A stretch of 64,000 nt of DNA from positions 12,716,307 through 12,780,306 of the forward strand of contig OZ024809.1 of the NCBI GenBank assembly GCA_964017045.1, given 5' to 3'. Within the stretch, counting starts at the first letter, position 1, and every line of letters starts with the position of its first letter. The notes below the pieces were generated by a model. It made no database searches, was not told where the DNA came from, and saw only the letters and a program-made list of their open reading frames with translations. This DNA comes from Omphiscola glabra. Taxonomy: Eukaryota; Mollusca; Gastropoda; Lymnaeidae. Positions 24,833 to 38,275 of the stretch are shown here, one piece after another. A program made the translations under genes and the position numbers.

Positions 24833-26080
24833 AACAATTAAATGAATAAACAATTACAACCTACATTACAAATACCTACCAGTCTATCTATCACCCATGA
24901 GTTCTACCTACACTCTACAGTGACGCTGGATAGCAACAACATCATTTTTTGGTTCAAATGTCCAATCTTCTTACTTCGAGTTTTGTCATTTCTTTCCATT
25001 TTCACATCGAACCCTATTTATAGTGCGTTCAGAAACATTGCTAAATCAGTTTCTTACTGAATAAAAAGGGACGCAACAAAACCACCTGCCTGTAGTGTCG
25101 GCAAGAAGCCTTCTTCAGCGAACAAACAACAGTAAAAACAACTTTAACAATTATTTTAAAATATATACAGACAAGTTATATACACATTTCAAACACACTT
25201 TTTTTTTTTTTTTAAATGGAGGGGGGAAAAAATGTTTATTTAAATTAAAATATCGTATATAATAATGTTTGTTCGCTAAAGAATGCTCATTTGCAGACTT
25301 TAAATTTATTTTGTTACATTTTTAGGTTGTTTTTTCAACTCAAAATATCAAGTATAAATGAAACTGTGACATTGTTATTGACAAAACTTTCATGGCCCTT
25401 TGTAATGCTTCAGATCACTTACTATATTATTATTAAATGTAGGTTAGCAGTGCCTTAACATTAAGGCCATCGATCAGACCCGGTCATCAAAAACCTGCTA
25501 ATGGTCTACAATTTAAATTGTCATTTGAGACATCCACAATAAAAAGTGAGATGGCTTGCGTTGAATGGTAAGATAGGAGAGAGGTTTGAAACATAATTTT
25601 TTCCATTTACCTCAATGAACTAATCATATCTCTCTTGCACCTATTCAGTACCTACAAATCTTATCTAAACGTTTAAAAGAATCGGATCTTTTGTACTTAT
25701 TCATTTTTTAACGAAATTTTAAATCAACCCTTGCTTCTGGTAGTATTGAGCTATTAACGCGACGCTAGAGTTTTTCCTTTTAAATGCTGTTTTAACGTGT
25801 GCTATTTTCCAAGGGAGGTAAAAAGGAAGAATGACAGGCTTTAAGGGAAAGAAGTATCCTTTTAGAACAAATTTAACACAAGTTTTTAAATAAATTAAAG
25901 TACGCTTTATTTACAATTGTTGTAGAAAAAATATAGTATCTATTTATTTCTCTTAATTTTCACGAAATATTACAATTGTTATCATTTTAATTATAAAATG
26001 AAATAATATGTTTAATACAAAAACTGTTAAGAATTTACAATAAACTTTAGAAGGCATGGAATAAGTCTCCGTCAACAAGC

Positions 26081-26244
26081 ATACTTACCTGGCACAGGAG
26101 GCACCCTGATCAAGAAGGGGGTCCTCCCAGGGCGAGGCCTGTCCATTGCACTTCGTATGGGTTGACCCCTGCGATCACCCCAAATGTGGGTGACTCGGGT
26201 GCGTAATTTTTTCGTAGTGGGGACTGCGTTCGCGCTATCCCCTG
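26081..26244 (+). ncRNA. U1: U1 snRNA, array copy 15 (G76T, G138T)
   Basis: Two changes. G76T falls in the closing stem of the U1A-binding loop, opposite C63. G138T is shared with copy 11. Confidence 0.95.
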
Positions 26245-27493
26245 AACAATTAAATGAATAAACAATTACAACCTACATTACAAATACCTACCAGTCTATC
26301 TATCACCCATGAGTTCTACCTACAGTCTACAGTGACGCTGGATAGCAACAACATCATTTTTTGGTTCAAATGTCCAATCTTCTTACTTCGAGTTTTGTCA
26401 TTTCTTTCCATTTTCACATCGAACCCTATTTATAGTGCGTTCAGAAACATTGCTAAATCAGTTTCTTACTGAATAAAAAGGGACGCAACAAAACCACCTG
26501 CCTGTAGTGTCGGCAAGAAGCCTTCTTCAGCGAACAAACAACAGTAAAAACAACTTTAACAATTATTTTAAAATATATACAGACAAGTTATATACACATT
26601 TCAAACACACTTTTTTTTTTTTTTTAAAATGGAGGGGGGAAAAAATGTTTATTTAAATTAAAATATCGTATATAATAATGTTTGTTCGCTAAAGAATGCT
26701 CATTTGCAGACTTTAAATTTATTTTGTTACATTTTTAGGTTGTTTTTTCAACTCAAAATATCAAGTATAAATGAAACTGTGACATTGTTATTGACAAAAC
26801 TTTCATGGCCCTTTGTAATGCTTCAGATCACTTACTATATTATTATTAAATGTAGGTTAGCAGTGCCTTAACATTAAGGCCATCGATCAGACCCGGTCAT
26901 CAAAAACCTGCTAATGGTCTACAATTTAAATTGTCATTTGAGACATCCACAATAAAAAGTGAGATGGCTTGCGTTGAATGGTAAGATAGGAGAGAGGTTT
27001 GAAACATAATTTTTTCCATTTACCTCAATGAACTAATCATATCTCTCTTGCACCTATTCAGTACCTACAAATCTTATCTAAACGTTTAAAAGAATCGGAT
27101 CTTTTGTACTTATTCATTTTTTAACGAAATTTTAAATCAACCCTTGCTTCTGGTAGTATTGAGCTATTAACGCGACGCTAGAGTTTTTCCTTTTAAATGC
27201 TGTTTTAACGTGTGCTATTTTCCAAGGGAGGTAAAAAGGAAGAATGACAGGCTTTAAGGGAAAGAAGTATCCTTTTAGAACAAATTTAACACAAGTTTTT
27301 AAATAAATTAAAGTACGCTTTATTTACAATTGTTGTAGAAAAAATATAGTATCTATTTATTTCTCTTAATTTTCACGAAATATTACAATTGTTATCATTT
27401 TAATTATAAAATGAAATAATATGTTTAATACAAAAACTGTTAAGAATTTACAATCAACTTTAGAAGGCATGGAATAAGTCTCCGTCAACAAGC

Positions 27494-27657
27494 ATACTTA
27501 CCTGGCACAGGAGGCACCCTGATCAAGAAGGGGGTCCTCCCAGGGCGAGGCCTGTCCATTGCACTTCGTATGGGTTGACCCCTGCGATCACCCCAAATGT
27601 GGGTGACTCGGGTGCGTAATTTTTTCGTAGTGGGGACTGCGTTCGCGCTATCCCCTG
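27494..27657 (+). ncRNA. U1: U1 snRNA, array copy 16 (G76T, G138T)
   Basis: Same variant pair as copies 15 and 17, so the three neighbours form one local haplotype. Confidence 0.95.
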
Positions 27658-28905
27658 AACAATTAAATGAATAAACAATTACAACCTACATTACAAATAC
27701 CTACCAGTCTATCTATCACCCATGAGTTCTACCTACAGTCTACAGTGACGCTGGATAGCAACAACATCATTTTTTGGTTCAAATGTCCAATCTTCTTACT
27801 TCGAGTTTTGTCATTTCTTTCCATTTTCACATCGAACCCTATTTATAGTGCGTTCAGAAACATTGCTAAATCAGTTTCTTACTGAATAAAAAGGGACGCA
27901 ACAAAACCACCTGCCTGTAGTGTCGGCAAGAAGCCTTCTTCAGCGAACAAACAACAGTAAAAACAACTTTAACAATTATTTTAAAATATATACAGACAAG
28001 TTATATACACATTTCAAACACACTTTTTTTTTTTTTTTAAATGGAGGGGGGAAAAAATGTTTATTTAAATTAAAATATCGTATATAATAATGTTTGTTCG
28101 CTAAAGAATGCTCATTTGCAGACTTTAAATTTATTTTGTTACATTTTTAGGTTGTTTTTTCAACTCAAAATATCAAGTATAAATGAAACTGTGACATTGT
28201 TATTGACAAAACTTTCATGGCCCTTTGTAATGCTTCAGATCACTTACTATATTATTATTAAATGTAGGTTAGCAGTGCCTTAACATTAAGGCCATCGATC
28301 AGACCCGGTCATCAAAAACCTGCTAATGGTCTACAATTTAAATTGTCATTTGAGACATCCACAATAAAAAGTGAGATGGCTTGCGTTGAATGGTAAGATA
28401 GGAGAGAGGTTTGAAACATAATTTTTTCCATTTACCTCAATGAACTAATCATATCTCTCTTGCACCTATTCAGTACCTACAAATCTTATCTAAACGTTTA
28501 AAAGAATCGGATCTTTTGTACTTATTCATTTTTTAACGAAATTTTAAATCAACCCTTGCTTCTGGTAGTATTGAGCTATTAACGCGACGCTAGAGTTTTT
28601 CCTTTTAAATGCTGTTTTAACGTGTGCTATTTTCCAAGGGAGGTAAAAAGGAAGAATGACAGGCTTTAAGGGAAAGAAGTATCCTTTTAGAACAAATTTA
28701 ACACAAGTTTTTAAATAAATTAAAGTACGCTTTATTTACAATTGTTGTAGAAAAAATATAGTATCTATTTATTTCTCTTAATTTTCACGAAATATTACAA
28801 TTGTTATCATTTTAATTATAAAATGAAATAATATGTTTAATACAAAAACTGTTAAGAATTTACAATAAACTTTAGAAGGCATGGAATAAGTCTCCGTCAA
28901 CAAGC

Positions 28906-29069
28906 ATACTTACCTGGCACAGGAGGCACCCTGATCAAGAAGGGGGTCCTCCCAGGGCGAGGCCTGTCCATTGCACTTCGTATGGGTTGACCCCTGCGAT
29001 CACCCCAAATGTGGGTGACTCGGGTGCGTAATTTTTTCGTAGTGGGGACTGCGTTCGCGCTATCCCCTG
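28906..29069 (+). ncRNA. U1: U1 snRNA, array copy 17 (G76T, G138T)
   Basis: Third consecutive copy with G76T and G138T. Confidence 0.95.
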
Positions 29070-30318
29070 AACAATTAAATGAATAAACAATTACAACCTA
29101 CATTACAAATACCTACCAGTCTATCTATCACCCATGAGTTCTACCTACAGTCTACAGTGACGCTGGATAGCAACAACATCATTTTTTGGTTCAAATGTCC
29201 AATCTTCTTACTTCGAGTTTTGTCATTTCTTTCCATTTTCACATCGAACCCTATTTATAGTGCGTTCAGAAACATTGCTAAATCAGTTTCTTACTGAATA
29301 AAAAGGGACGCAACAAAACCACCTGCCTGTAGTGTCGGCAAGAAGCCTTCTTCAGCGAACAAACAACAGTAAAAACAACTTTAACAATTATTTTAAAATA
29401 TATACAGACAAGTTATATACACATTTCAAACACACTTTTTTTTTTTTTTTTAAATGGAGGGGGGAAAAAATGTTTATTTAAATTAAAATATCGTATATAA
29501 TAATGTTTGTTCGCTAAAGAATGCTCATTTGCAGACTTTAAATTTATTTTGTTACATTTTTAGGTTGTTTTTTCAACTCAAAATATCAAGTATAAATGAA
29601 ACTGTGACATTGTTATTGACAAAACTTTCATGGCCCTATGTAATGCTTCAGATCACTTACTATATTATTATTAAATGTAGGTTAGCAGTGCCTTAACATT
29701 AAGGCCATCGATCAGACCCGGTCATCAAAAACCTGCTAATGGTCTACAATTTAAATTGTCATTTGAGACATCCACAATAAAAAGTGAGATGGCTTGCGTT
29801 GAATGGTAAGATAGGAGAGAGGTTTGAAACATAATTTTTTCCATTTACCTCAATGAACTAATCATATCTCTCTTGCACCTATTCAGTACCTACAAATCTT
29901 ATCTAAACGTTTAAAAGAATCGGATCTTTTGTACTTATTCATTTTTTAACGAAATTTTAAATCAACCCTTGCTTCTGGTAGTATTGAGCTATTAACGCGA
30001 CGCTAGAGTTTTTCCTTTTAAATGCTGTTTTAACGTGTGCTATTTTCCAAGGGAGGTAAAAAGGAAGAATGACAGGCTTTAAGGGAAAGAAGTATCCTTT
30101 TAGAACAAATTTAACACAAGTTTTTAAATAAATTAAAGTACGCTTTATTTACAATTGTTGTAGAAAAAATATAGTATCTATTTATTTCTCTTAATTTTCA
30201 CGAAATATTACAATTGTTATCATTTTAATTATAAAATGAAATAATATGTTTAATACAAAAACTGTTAAGAATTTACAATCAACTTTAGAAGGCATGGAAT
30301 AAGTCTCCGTCAACAAGC

Positions 30319-30482
30319 ATACTTACCTGGAACAGGAGGCACCCTGATCAAGAAGGGGGTCCTCCCAGGGCGAGGCCTGTCCATTGCACTTCGGATGGGT
30401 TGACCCCTGCGATCACCCCAAATGTGGGTGACTCGGGTGCGTAATTTTTTCGTAGGGGGGACTGCGTTCGCGCTATCCCCTG
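30319..30482 (+). ncRNA. U1: U1 snRNA, array copy 18 (C13A)
   Basis: C13A as in copy 12; the spacer after it also shares the CTACACTCTAC variant with copy 12. Confidence 0.95.
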
Positions 30483-31731
30483 AACAATTAAATGAATAAA
30501 CAATTACAACCTACATTACAAATACCTACCAGTCTATCTATCACCCATGAGTTCTACCTACACTCTACAGTGACGCTGGATAGCAACAACATCATTTTTT
30601 GGTTCAAATGTCCAATCTTCTTACTTCGAGTTTTGTCATTTCTTTCCATTTTCACATCGAACCCTATTTATAGTGCGTTCAGAAACATTGCTAAATCAGT
30701 TTCTTACTGAATAAAAAGGGACGCAACAAAACCACCTGCCTGTAGTGTCGGCAAGAAGCCTTCTTCAGCGAACAAACAACAGTAAAAACAACTTTAACAA
30801 TTATTTTAAAATATATACAGACAAGTTATATACACATTTCAAAAACACTTTTTTTTTTTTTTTAAATGGAGGGGGGGAAAAATGTTTATTTAAATTAAAA
30901 TATCGTATATAATAATGTTTGTTCGCTAAAGAATGCTCATTTGCAGACTTTAAATTTATTTTGTTACATTTTTAGGTTGTTTTTTCAACTCAAAATATCA
31001 AGTATAAATGAAACTGTGACATTGTTATTGACAAAACTTTCATGGCCCTTTGTAATGCTTCAGATCACTTACTATATTATTATTAAATGTAGGTTAGCAG
31101 TGCCTTAACATTAAGGCCATCGATCAGACCCGGTCATCAAAAACCTGCTAATGGTCTACAATTTAAATTGTCATTTGAGACATCCACAATAAAAAGTGAG
31201 ATGGCTTGCGTTGAATGGTAAGATAGGAGAGAGGTTTGAAACATAATTTTTTCCATTTACCTCAATGAACTAATCATATCTCTCTTGCACCTATTCAGTA
31301 CCTACAAATCTTATCTAAACGTTTAAAAGAATCGGATCTTTTGTACTTATTCATTTTTTAACGAAATTTTAAATCAACCCTTGCTTCTGGTAGTATTGAG
31401 CTATTAACGCGACGCTAGAGTTTTTCCTTTTAAATGCTGTTTTAACGTGTGCTATTTTCCAAGGGAGGTAAAAAGGAAGAATGACAGGCTTTAAGGGAAA
31501 GAAGTATCCTTTTAGAACAAATTTAACACAAGTTTTTAAATAAATTAAAGTACGCTTTATTTACAATTGTTGTAGAAAAAAATATAGTATCTATTTATTT
31601 CTCTTAATTTTCACGAAATATTACAATTGTTATCATTTTAATTATAAAATGAAATAATATGTTTAATACAAAAACTGTTAAGAATTTACAATAAACTTTA
31701 GAAGGCATGGAATAAGTCTCCGTCAACAAGC

Positions 31732-31895
31732 ATACTTACCTGGCACAGGAGGCACCCTGATCAAGAAGGGGGTCCTCCCAGGGCGAGGCCTGTCCATTGC
31801 ACTTCGGATGAGTTGACCCCTGCGATCACCCCAAATGTGGGTGACTCGGGTGCGTAATTTTTTCGTAGGGGGGACTGCGTTCGCGCTATCCCCTG
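31732..31895 (+). ncRNA. U1: U1 snRNA, array copy 19 (G80A)
   Basis: G80A in stem-loop II as in copy 9; otherwise consensus. Confidence 0.95.
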
Positions 31896-33144
31896 AACAA
31901 TTAAATGAATAAACAATTACAACCTACATTACAAATACCTACCAGTCTATCTATCACCCATGAGTTCTACCTACAGTCTACAGTGACGCTGGATAGCAAC
32001 AACATCATTTTTTGGTTCAAATGTCCAATCTTCTTACTTCGAGTTTTGTCATTTCTTTCCATTTTCACATCGAACCCTATTTATAGTGCGTTCAGAAACA
32101 TTGCTAAATCAGTTTCTTACTGAATAAAAAGGGACGCAACAAAACCACCTGCCTGTAGTGTCGGCAAGAAGCCTTCTTCAGCGAACAAACAACAGTAAAA
32201 ACAACTTTAACAATTATTTTAAAATATATACAGACAAGTTATATACACATTTCAAACACACTTTTTTTTTTTTTTTTAAATGGAGGGGGGAAAAAATGTT
32301 TATTTAAATTAAAATATCGTATATAATAATGTTTGTTCGCTAAAGAATGCTCATTTGCAGACTTTAAATTTATTTTGTTACATTTTTAGGTTGTTTTTTC
32401 AACTCAAAATATCAAGTATAAATGAAACTGTGACATTGTTATTGACAAAACTTTCATGGCCCTTTGTAATGCTTCAGATCACTTACTATATTATTATTAA
32501 ATGTAGGTTAGCAGTGCCTTAACATTAAGGCCATCGATCAGACCCGGTCATCAAAAACCTGCTAATGGTCTACAATTTAAATTGTCATTTGAGACATCCA
32601 CAATAAAAAGTGAGATGGCTTGCGTTGAATGGTAAGATAGGAGAGAGGTTTGAAACATAATTTTTTCCATTTACCTCAATGAACTAATCATATCTCTCTT
32701 GCACCTATTCAGTACCTACAAATCTTATCTAAACGTTTAAAAGAATCGGATCTTTTGTACTTATTCATTTTTTAACGAAATTTTAAATCAACCCTTGCTT
32801 CTGGTAGTATTGAGCTATTAACGCGACGCTAGAGTTTTTCCTTTTAAATGCTGTTTTAACGTGTGCTATTTTCCAAGGGAGGTAAAAAGGAAGAATGACA
32901 GGCTTTAAGGGAAAGAAGTATCCTTTTAGAACAAATTTAACACAAGTTTTTAAATAAATTAAAGTACGCTTTATTTACAATTGTTGTAGAAAAAATATAG
33001 TATCTATTTATTTCTCTTAATTTTCACGAAATATTACAATTGTTATCATTTTAATTATAAAATGAAATAATATGTTTAATACAAAAACTGTTAAGAATTT
33101 ACAATCAACTTTAGAAGGCATGGAATAAGTCTCCGTCAACAAGC

Positions 33145-33308
33145 ATACTTACCTGGCACAGGAGGCACCCTGATCAAGAAGGGGGTCCTCCCAGGGCGAG
33201 GCCTGTCCATTGCACTTCGGATGGGTTGACCCCTGCGATCACCCCAAATGTGGGTGACTCGGGTGCGTAATTTTTTCGTAGGGGGGACTGCGTTCGCGCT
33301 ATCCCCTG
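33145..33308 (+). ncRNA. U1: U1 snRNA, array copy 20
   Basis: Consensus 164-nt U1 gene with C at promoter position -39. Confidence 0.96.
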
Positions 33309-34556
33309 AACAATTAAATGAATAAACAATTACAACCTACATTACAAATACCTACCAGTCTATCTATCACCCATGAGTTCTACCTACAGTCTACAGTGAC
33401 GCTGGATAGCAACAACATCATTTTTTGGTTCAAATGTCCAATCTTCTTACTTCGAGTTTTGTCATTTCTTTCCATTTTCACATCGAACCCTATTTATAGT
33501 GCGTTCAGAAACATTGCTAAATCAGTTTCTTACTGAATAAAAAGGGACGCAACAAAACCACATGCCTGTAGTGTCGGCAAGAAGCCTTCTTCAGCGAACA
33601 AACAACAGTAAAAACAACTTTAACAATTATTTTAAAATATATACAGACAAGTTATATACACATTTCAAACACACTTTTTTTTTTTTTTTAAATGGAGGGG
33701 GGAAAAAATGTTTATTTAAATTAAAATATCGTATATAATAATGTTTGTTCGCTAAAGAATGCTCATTTGCAGACTTTAAATTTATTTTGTTACATTTTTA
33801 GGTTGTTTTTTCAACTCAAAATATCAAGTATAAATGAAACTGTGACATTGTTATTGACAAAACTTTCATGGCCCTTTGTAATGCTTCAGATCACTTACTA
33901 TATTATTATTAAATGTAGGTTAGCAGTGCCTTAACATTAAGGCCATCGATCAGACCCGGTCATCAAAAACCTGCTAATGGTCTACAATTTAAATTGTCAT
34001 TTGAGACATCCACAATAAAAAGTGAGATGGCTTGCGTTGAATGGTAAGATAGGAGAGAGGTTTGAAACATAATTTTTTCCATTTACCTCAATGAACTAAT
34101 CATATCTCTCTTGCACCTATTCAGTACCTACAAATCTTATCTAAACGTTTAAAAGAATCGGATCTTTTGTACTTATTCATTTTTTAACGAAATTTTAAAT
34201 CAACCCTTGCTTCTGGTAGTATTGAGCTATTAACGCGACGCTAGAGTTTTTCCTTTTAAATGCTGTTTTAACGTGTGCTATTTTCCAAGGGAGGTAAAAA
34301 GGAAGAATGACAGGCTTTAAGGGAAAGAAGTATCCTTTTAGAACAAATTTAACACAAGTTTTTAAATAAATTAAAGTACGCTTTATTTACAATTGTTGTA
34401 GAAAAAATATAGTATCTATTTATTTCTCTTAATTTTCACGAAATATTACAATTGTTATCATTTTAATTATAAAATGAAATAATATGTTTAATACAAAAAC
34501 TGTTAAGAATTTACAATCAACTTTAGAAGGCATGGAATAAGTCTCCGTCAACAAGC

Positions 34557-34720
34557 ATACTTACCTGGCACAGGAGGCACCCTGATCAAGAAGGGGGTCC
34601 TCCCAGGGCGAGGCCTGTCCATTGCACTTCGGATGGGTTGACCCCTGCGATCACCCCAAATGTGGGTGACTCGGGTGCGTAATTTTTTCGTAGGGGGGAC
34701 TGCGTTCGCGCTATCCCCTG
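34557..34720 (+). ncRNA. U1: U1 snRNA, array copy 21
   Basis: Consensus U1 gene; its following spacer has the ATAATGATG variant and a 19-nt T-run also typical of units 22 and 1. Confidence 0.96.
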
Positions 34721-35972
34721 AACAATTAAATGAATAAACAATTACAACCTACATTACAAATACCTACCAGTCTATCTATCACCCATGAGTTCTACCTACA
34801 GTCTACAGTGACGCTGGATAGCAACAACATCATTTTTTGGTTCAAATGTCCAATCTTCTTACTTCGAGTTTTGTCATTTCTTTCCATTTTCACATCGAAC
34901 CCTATTTATAGTGCGTTCAGAAACATTGCTAAATCAGTTTCTTACTGAATAAAAAGGGACGCAACAAAACCACCTGCCTGTAGTGTCGGCAAGAAGCCTT
35001 CTTCAGCGAACAAACAACAGTAAAAACAACTTTAACAATTATTTTAAAATATATACAGACAAGTTATATACACATTTCAAACACACTTTTTTTTTTTTTT
35101 TTTTTAAATGGAGGGGGGAAAAAATGTTTATTTAAATTAAAATATCGTATATAATGATGTTTGTTCGCTAAAGAATGCTCATTTGCAGACTTTAAATTTA
35201 TTTTGTTACATTTTTAGGTTGTTTTTTCAACTCAAAATATCAAGTATAAATGAAACTGTGACATTGTTATTGACAAAACTTTCATGGCCCTTTGTAATGC
35301 TTCAGATCACTTACTATATTATTATTAAATGTAGGTTAGCAGTGCCTTAACATTAAGGCCATCGATCAGACCCGGTCATCAAAAACCTGCTAATGGTCTA
35401 CAATTTAAATTGTCATTTGAGACATCCACAATAAAAAGTGAGATGGCTTGCGTTGAATGGTAAGATAGGAGAGAGGTTTGAAACATAATTTTTTCCATTT
35501 ACCTCAATGAACTAATCATATCTCTCTTGCACCTATTCAGTACCTACAAATCTTATCTAAACGTTTAAAAGAATCGGATCTTTTGTACTTATTCATTTTT
35601 TAACGAAATTTTAAATCAACCCTTGCTTCTGGTAGTATTGAGCTATTAACGCGACGCTAGAGTTTTTCCTTTTAAATGCTGTTTTAACGTGTGCTATTTT
35701 CCAAGGGAGGTAAAAAGGAAGAATGACAGGCTTTAAGGGAAAGAAGTATCCTTTTAGAACAAATTTAACACAAGTTTTTAAATAAATTAAAGTACGCTTT
35801 ATTTACAATTGTTGTAGAAAAAATATAGTATCTATTTATTTCTCTTAATTTTCACGAAATATTACAATTGTTATCATTTTAATTATAAAATGAAATAATA
35901 TGTTTAATACAAAAACTGTTAAGAATTTACAATAAACTTTAGAAGGCATGGAATAAGTCTCCGTCAACAAGC

Positions 35973-36136
35973 ATACTTACCTGGCACAGGAGGCACCCTG
36001 ATCAAGAAGGGGGTCCTCCCAGGGCGAGGCCTGTCCATTGCACTTCGGATGGGTTGACCCCTGCGATCACCCCAAATGTGGGTGACTCGGGTGCGTAATT
36101 TTTTCGTAGGGGGGACTGCGTTCGCGCTATCCCCTG
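35973..36136 (+). ncRNA. U1: U1 snRNA, array copy 22
   Basis: Consensus U1 gene; 1416-bp unit, the longest class in the window, because of a long T-run. Confidence 0.96.
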
Positions 36137-37388
36137 AACAATTAAATGAATAAACAATTACAACCTACATTACAAATACCTACCAGTCTATCTATCACCC
36201 ATGAGTTCTACCTACAGTCTACAGTGACGCTGGATAGCAACAACATCATTTTTTGGTTCAAATGTCCAATCTTCTTACTTCGAGTTTTGTCATTTCTTTC
36301 CATTTTCACATCGAACCCTATTTATAGTGCGTTCAGAAACATTGCTAAATCAGTTTCTTACTGAATAAAAAGGGACGCAACAAAACCACCTGCCTGTAGT
36401 GTCGGCAAGAAGCCTTCTTCAGCGAACAAACAACAGTAAAAACAACTTTAACAATTATTTTAAAATATATACAGACAAGTTATATACACATTTCAAACAC
36501 ACTTTTTTTTTTTTTTTTTTTAAATGGAGGGGGGAAAAAATGTTTATTTAAATTAAAATATCGTATATAATGATGTTTGTTCGCTAAAGAATGCTCATTT
36601 GCAGACTTTAAATTTATTTTGTTACATTTTTAGGTTGTTTTTTCAACTCAAAATATCAAGTATAAATGAAACTGTGACATTGTTATTGACAAAACTTTCA
36701 TGGCCCTTTGTAATGCTTCAGATCACTTACTATATTATTATTAAATGTAGGTTAGCAGTGCCTTAACATTAAGGCCATCGATCAGACCCGGTCATCAAAA
36801 ACCTGCTAATGGTCTACAATTTAAATTGTCATTTGAGACATCCACAATAAAAAGTGAGATGGCTTGCGTTGAATGGTAAGATAGGAGAGAGGTTTGAAAC
36901 ATAATTTTTTCCATTTACCTCAATGAACTAATCATATCTCTCTTGCACCTATTCAGTACCTACAAATCTTATCTAAACGTTTAAAAGAATCGGATCTTTT
37001 GTACTTATTCATTTTTTAACGAAATTTTAAATCAACCCTTGCTTCTGGTAGTATTGAGCTATTAACGCGACGCTAGAGTTTTTCCTTTTAAATGCTGTTT
37101 TAACGTGTGCTATTTTCCAAGGGAGGTAAAAAGGAAGAATGACAGGCTTTAAGGGAAAGAAGTATCCTTTTAGAACAAATTTAACACAAGTTTTTAAATA
37201 AATTAAAGTACGCTTTATTTACAATTGTTGTAGAAAAAATATAGTATCTATTTATTTCTCTTAATTTTCACGAAATATTACAATTGTTATCATTTTAATT
37301 ATAAAATGAAATAATATGTTTAATACAAAAACTGTTAAGAATTTACAATCAACTTTAGAAGGCATGGAATAAGTCTCCGTCAACAAGC

Positions 37389-37552
37389 ATACTTACCTGG
37401 CACAGGAGGCACCCTGATCAAGAAGGGGGTCCTCCCAGGGCGAGGCCTGTCCATTGCACTTCGGATGGGTTGACCCCTGCGATCACCCCAAATGTGGGTG
37501 ACTCGGGTGCGTAATTTTTTCGTAGGGGGGACTGCGTTCGCGCTATCCCCTG
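37389..37552 (+). ncRNA. U1: U1 snRNA, array copy 23 (last copy)
   Basis: Consensus U1 gene and the rightmost copy. Its spacer stops at about 38275, some 720 bp after the gene, where array homology is lost. Confidence 0.96.
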
Positions 37553-38275
37553 AACAATTAAATGAATAAACAATTACAACCTACATTACAAATACCTACC
37601 AGTCTATCTATCACCCATGAGTTCTACCTACAGTCTACAGTGACGCTGGATAGCAACAACATCATTTTTTGGTTCAAATGTCCAATCTTCTTACTTCGAG
37701 TTTTGTCATTTCTTTCCATTTTCACATCGAACCCTATTTATAGTGCGTTCAGAAACATTGCTAAAACAGTTTCTTACTGAATAAAAAGGGACGCAACAAA
37801 ACCACCTGCCTGTAGTGTCGGCAAGAAGCCTTCTTCAGCGAACAAACAACAGTAAAAACAACTTTAACAATTATTTTAAAATATATACAGACAAGTTATA
37901 TACACATTTCAAACACACTTTTTTTTTTTTTTTAAATGGAGGGGGGAAAAAATGTTTATTTAAATTAAAATATCGTATATAATAATGTTTGTTCGCTAAA
38001 GAATGCTCATTTGCAGACTTTAAATTTATTTTGTTACATTTTTAGGTTGTTTTTTCAACTCAAAATATCAAGTATAAATGAAACTGTGACATTGTTATTG
38101 TCAAAACTTTCATGGCCCTTTGTAATGCTTCAGATCACTTACTATATTATTATTAAATGTAGGTTAGCAGTGCCTTAACATTAAGGCCATCGATCAGACC
38201 CGGTCATCAAAAACCTGCTAATGGTCTACAATTTAAATTGTCATTTGAGACATCCACAATAAAAAGTGAGATGGC

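Larger units (their letters stand above)
1..38275 (+). repeat. Tandem array of U1 snRNA gene units (about 1.41 kb, 23 units)
   Basis: Head-to-tail units of 1411-1416 bp, measured between successive U1 starts, each with one U1 gene and a spacer. The window opens inside a spacer, so the array extends leftward out of view. Units differ by a few substitutions and by the length of one T-run (about 14-19 T), which explains most of the unit-length variation. Unit 3 is interrupted by a retrotransposon; after subtracting it, the unit is 26 bp short, matching a deletion inside U1. The array stops inside a spacer at about 38275. Tandem U1 arrays are known in several animals; the near identity here is what concerted evolution produces. 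Confidence 0.97.
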
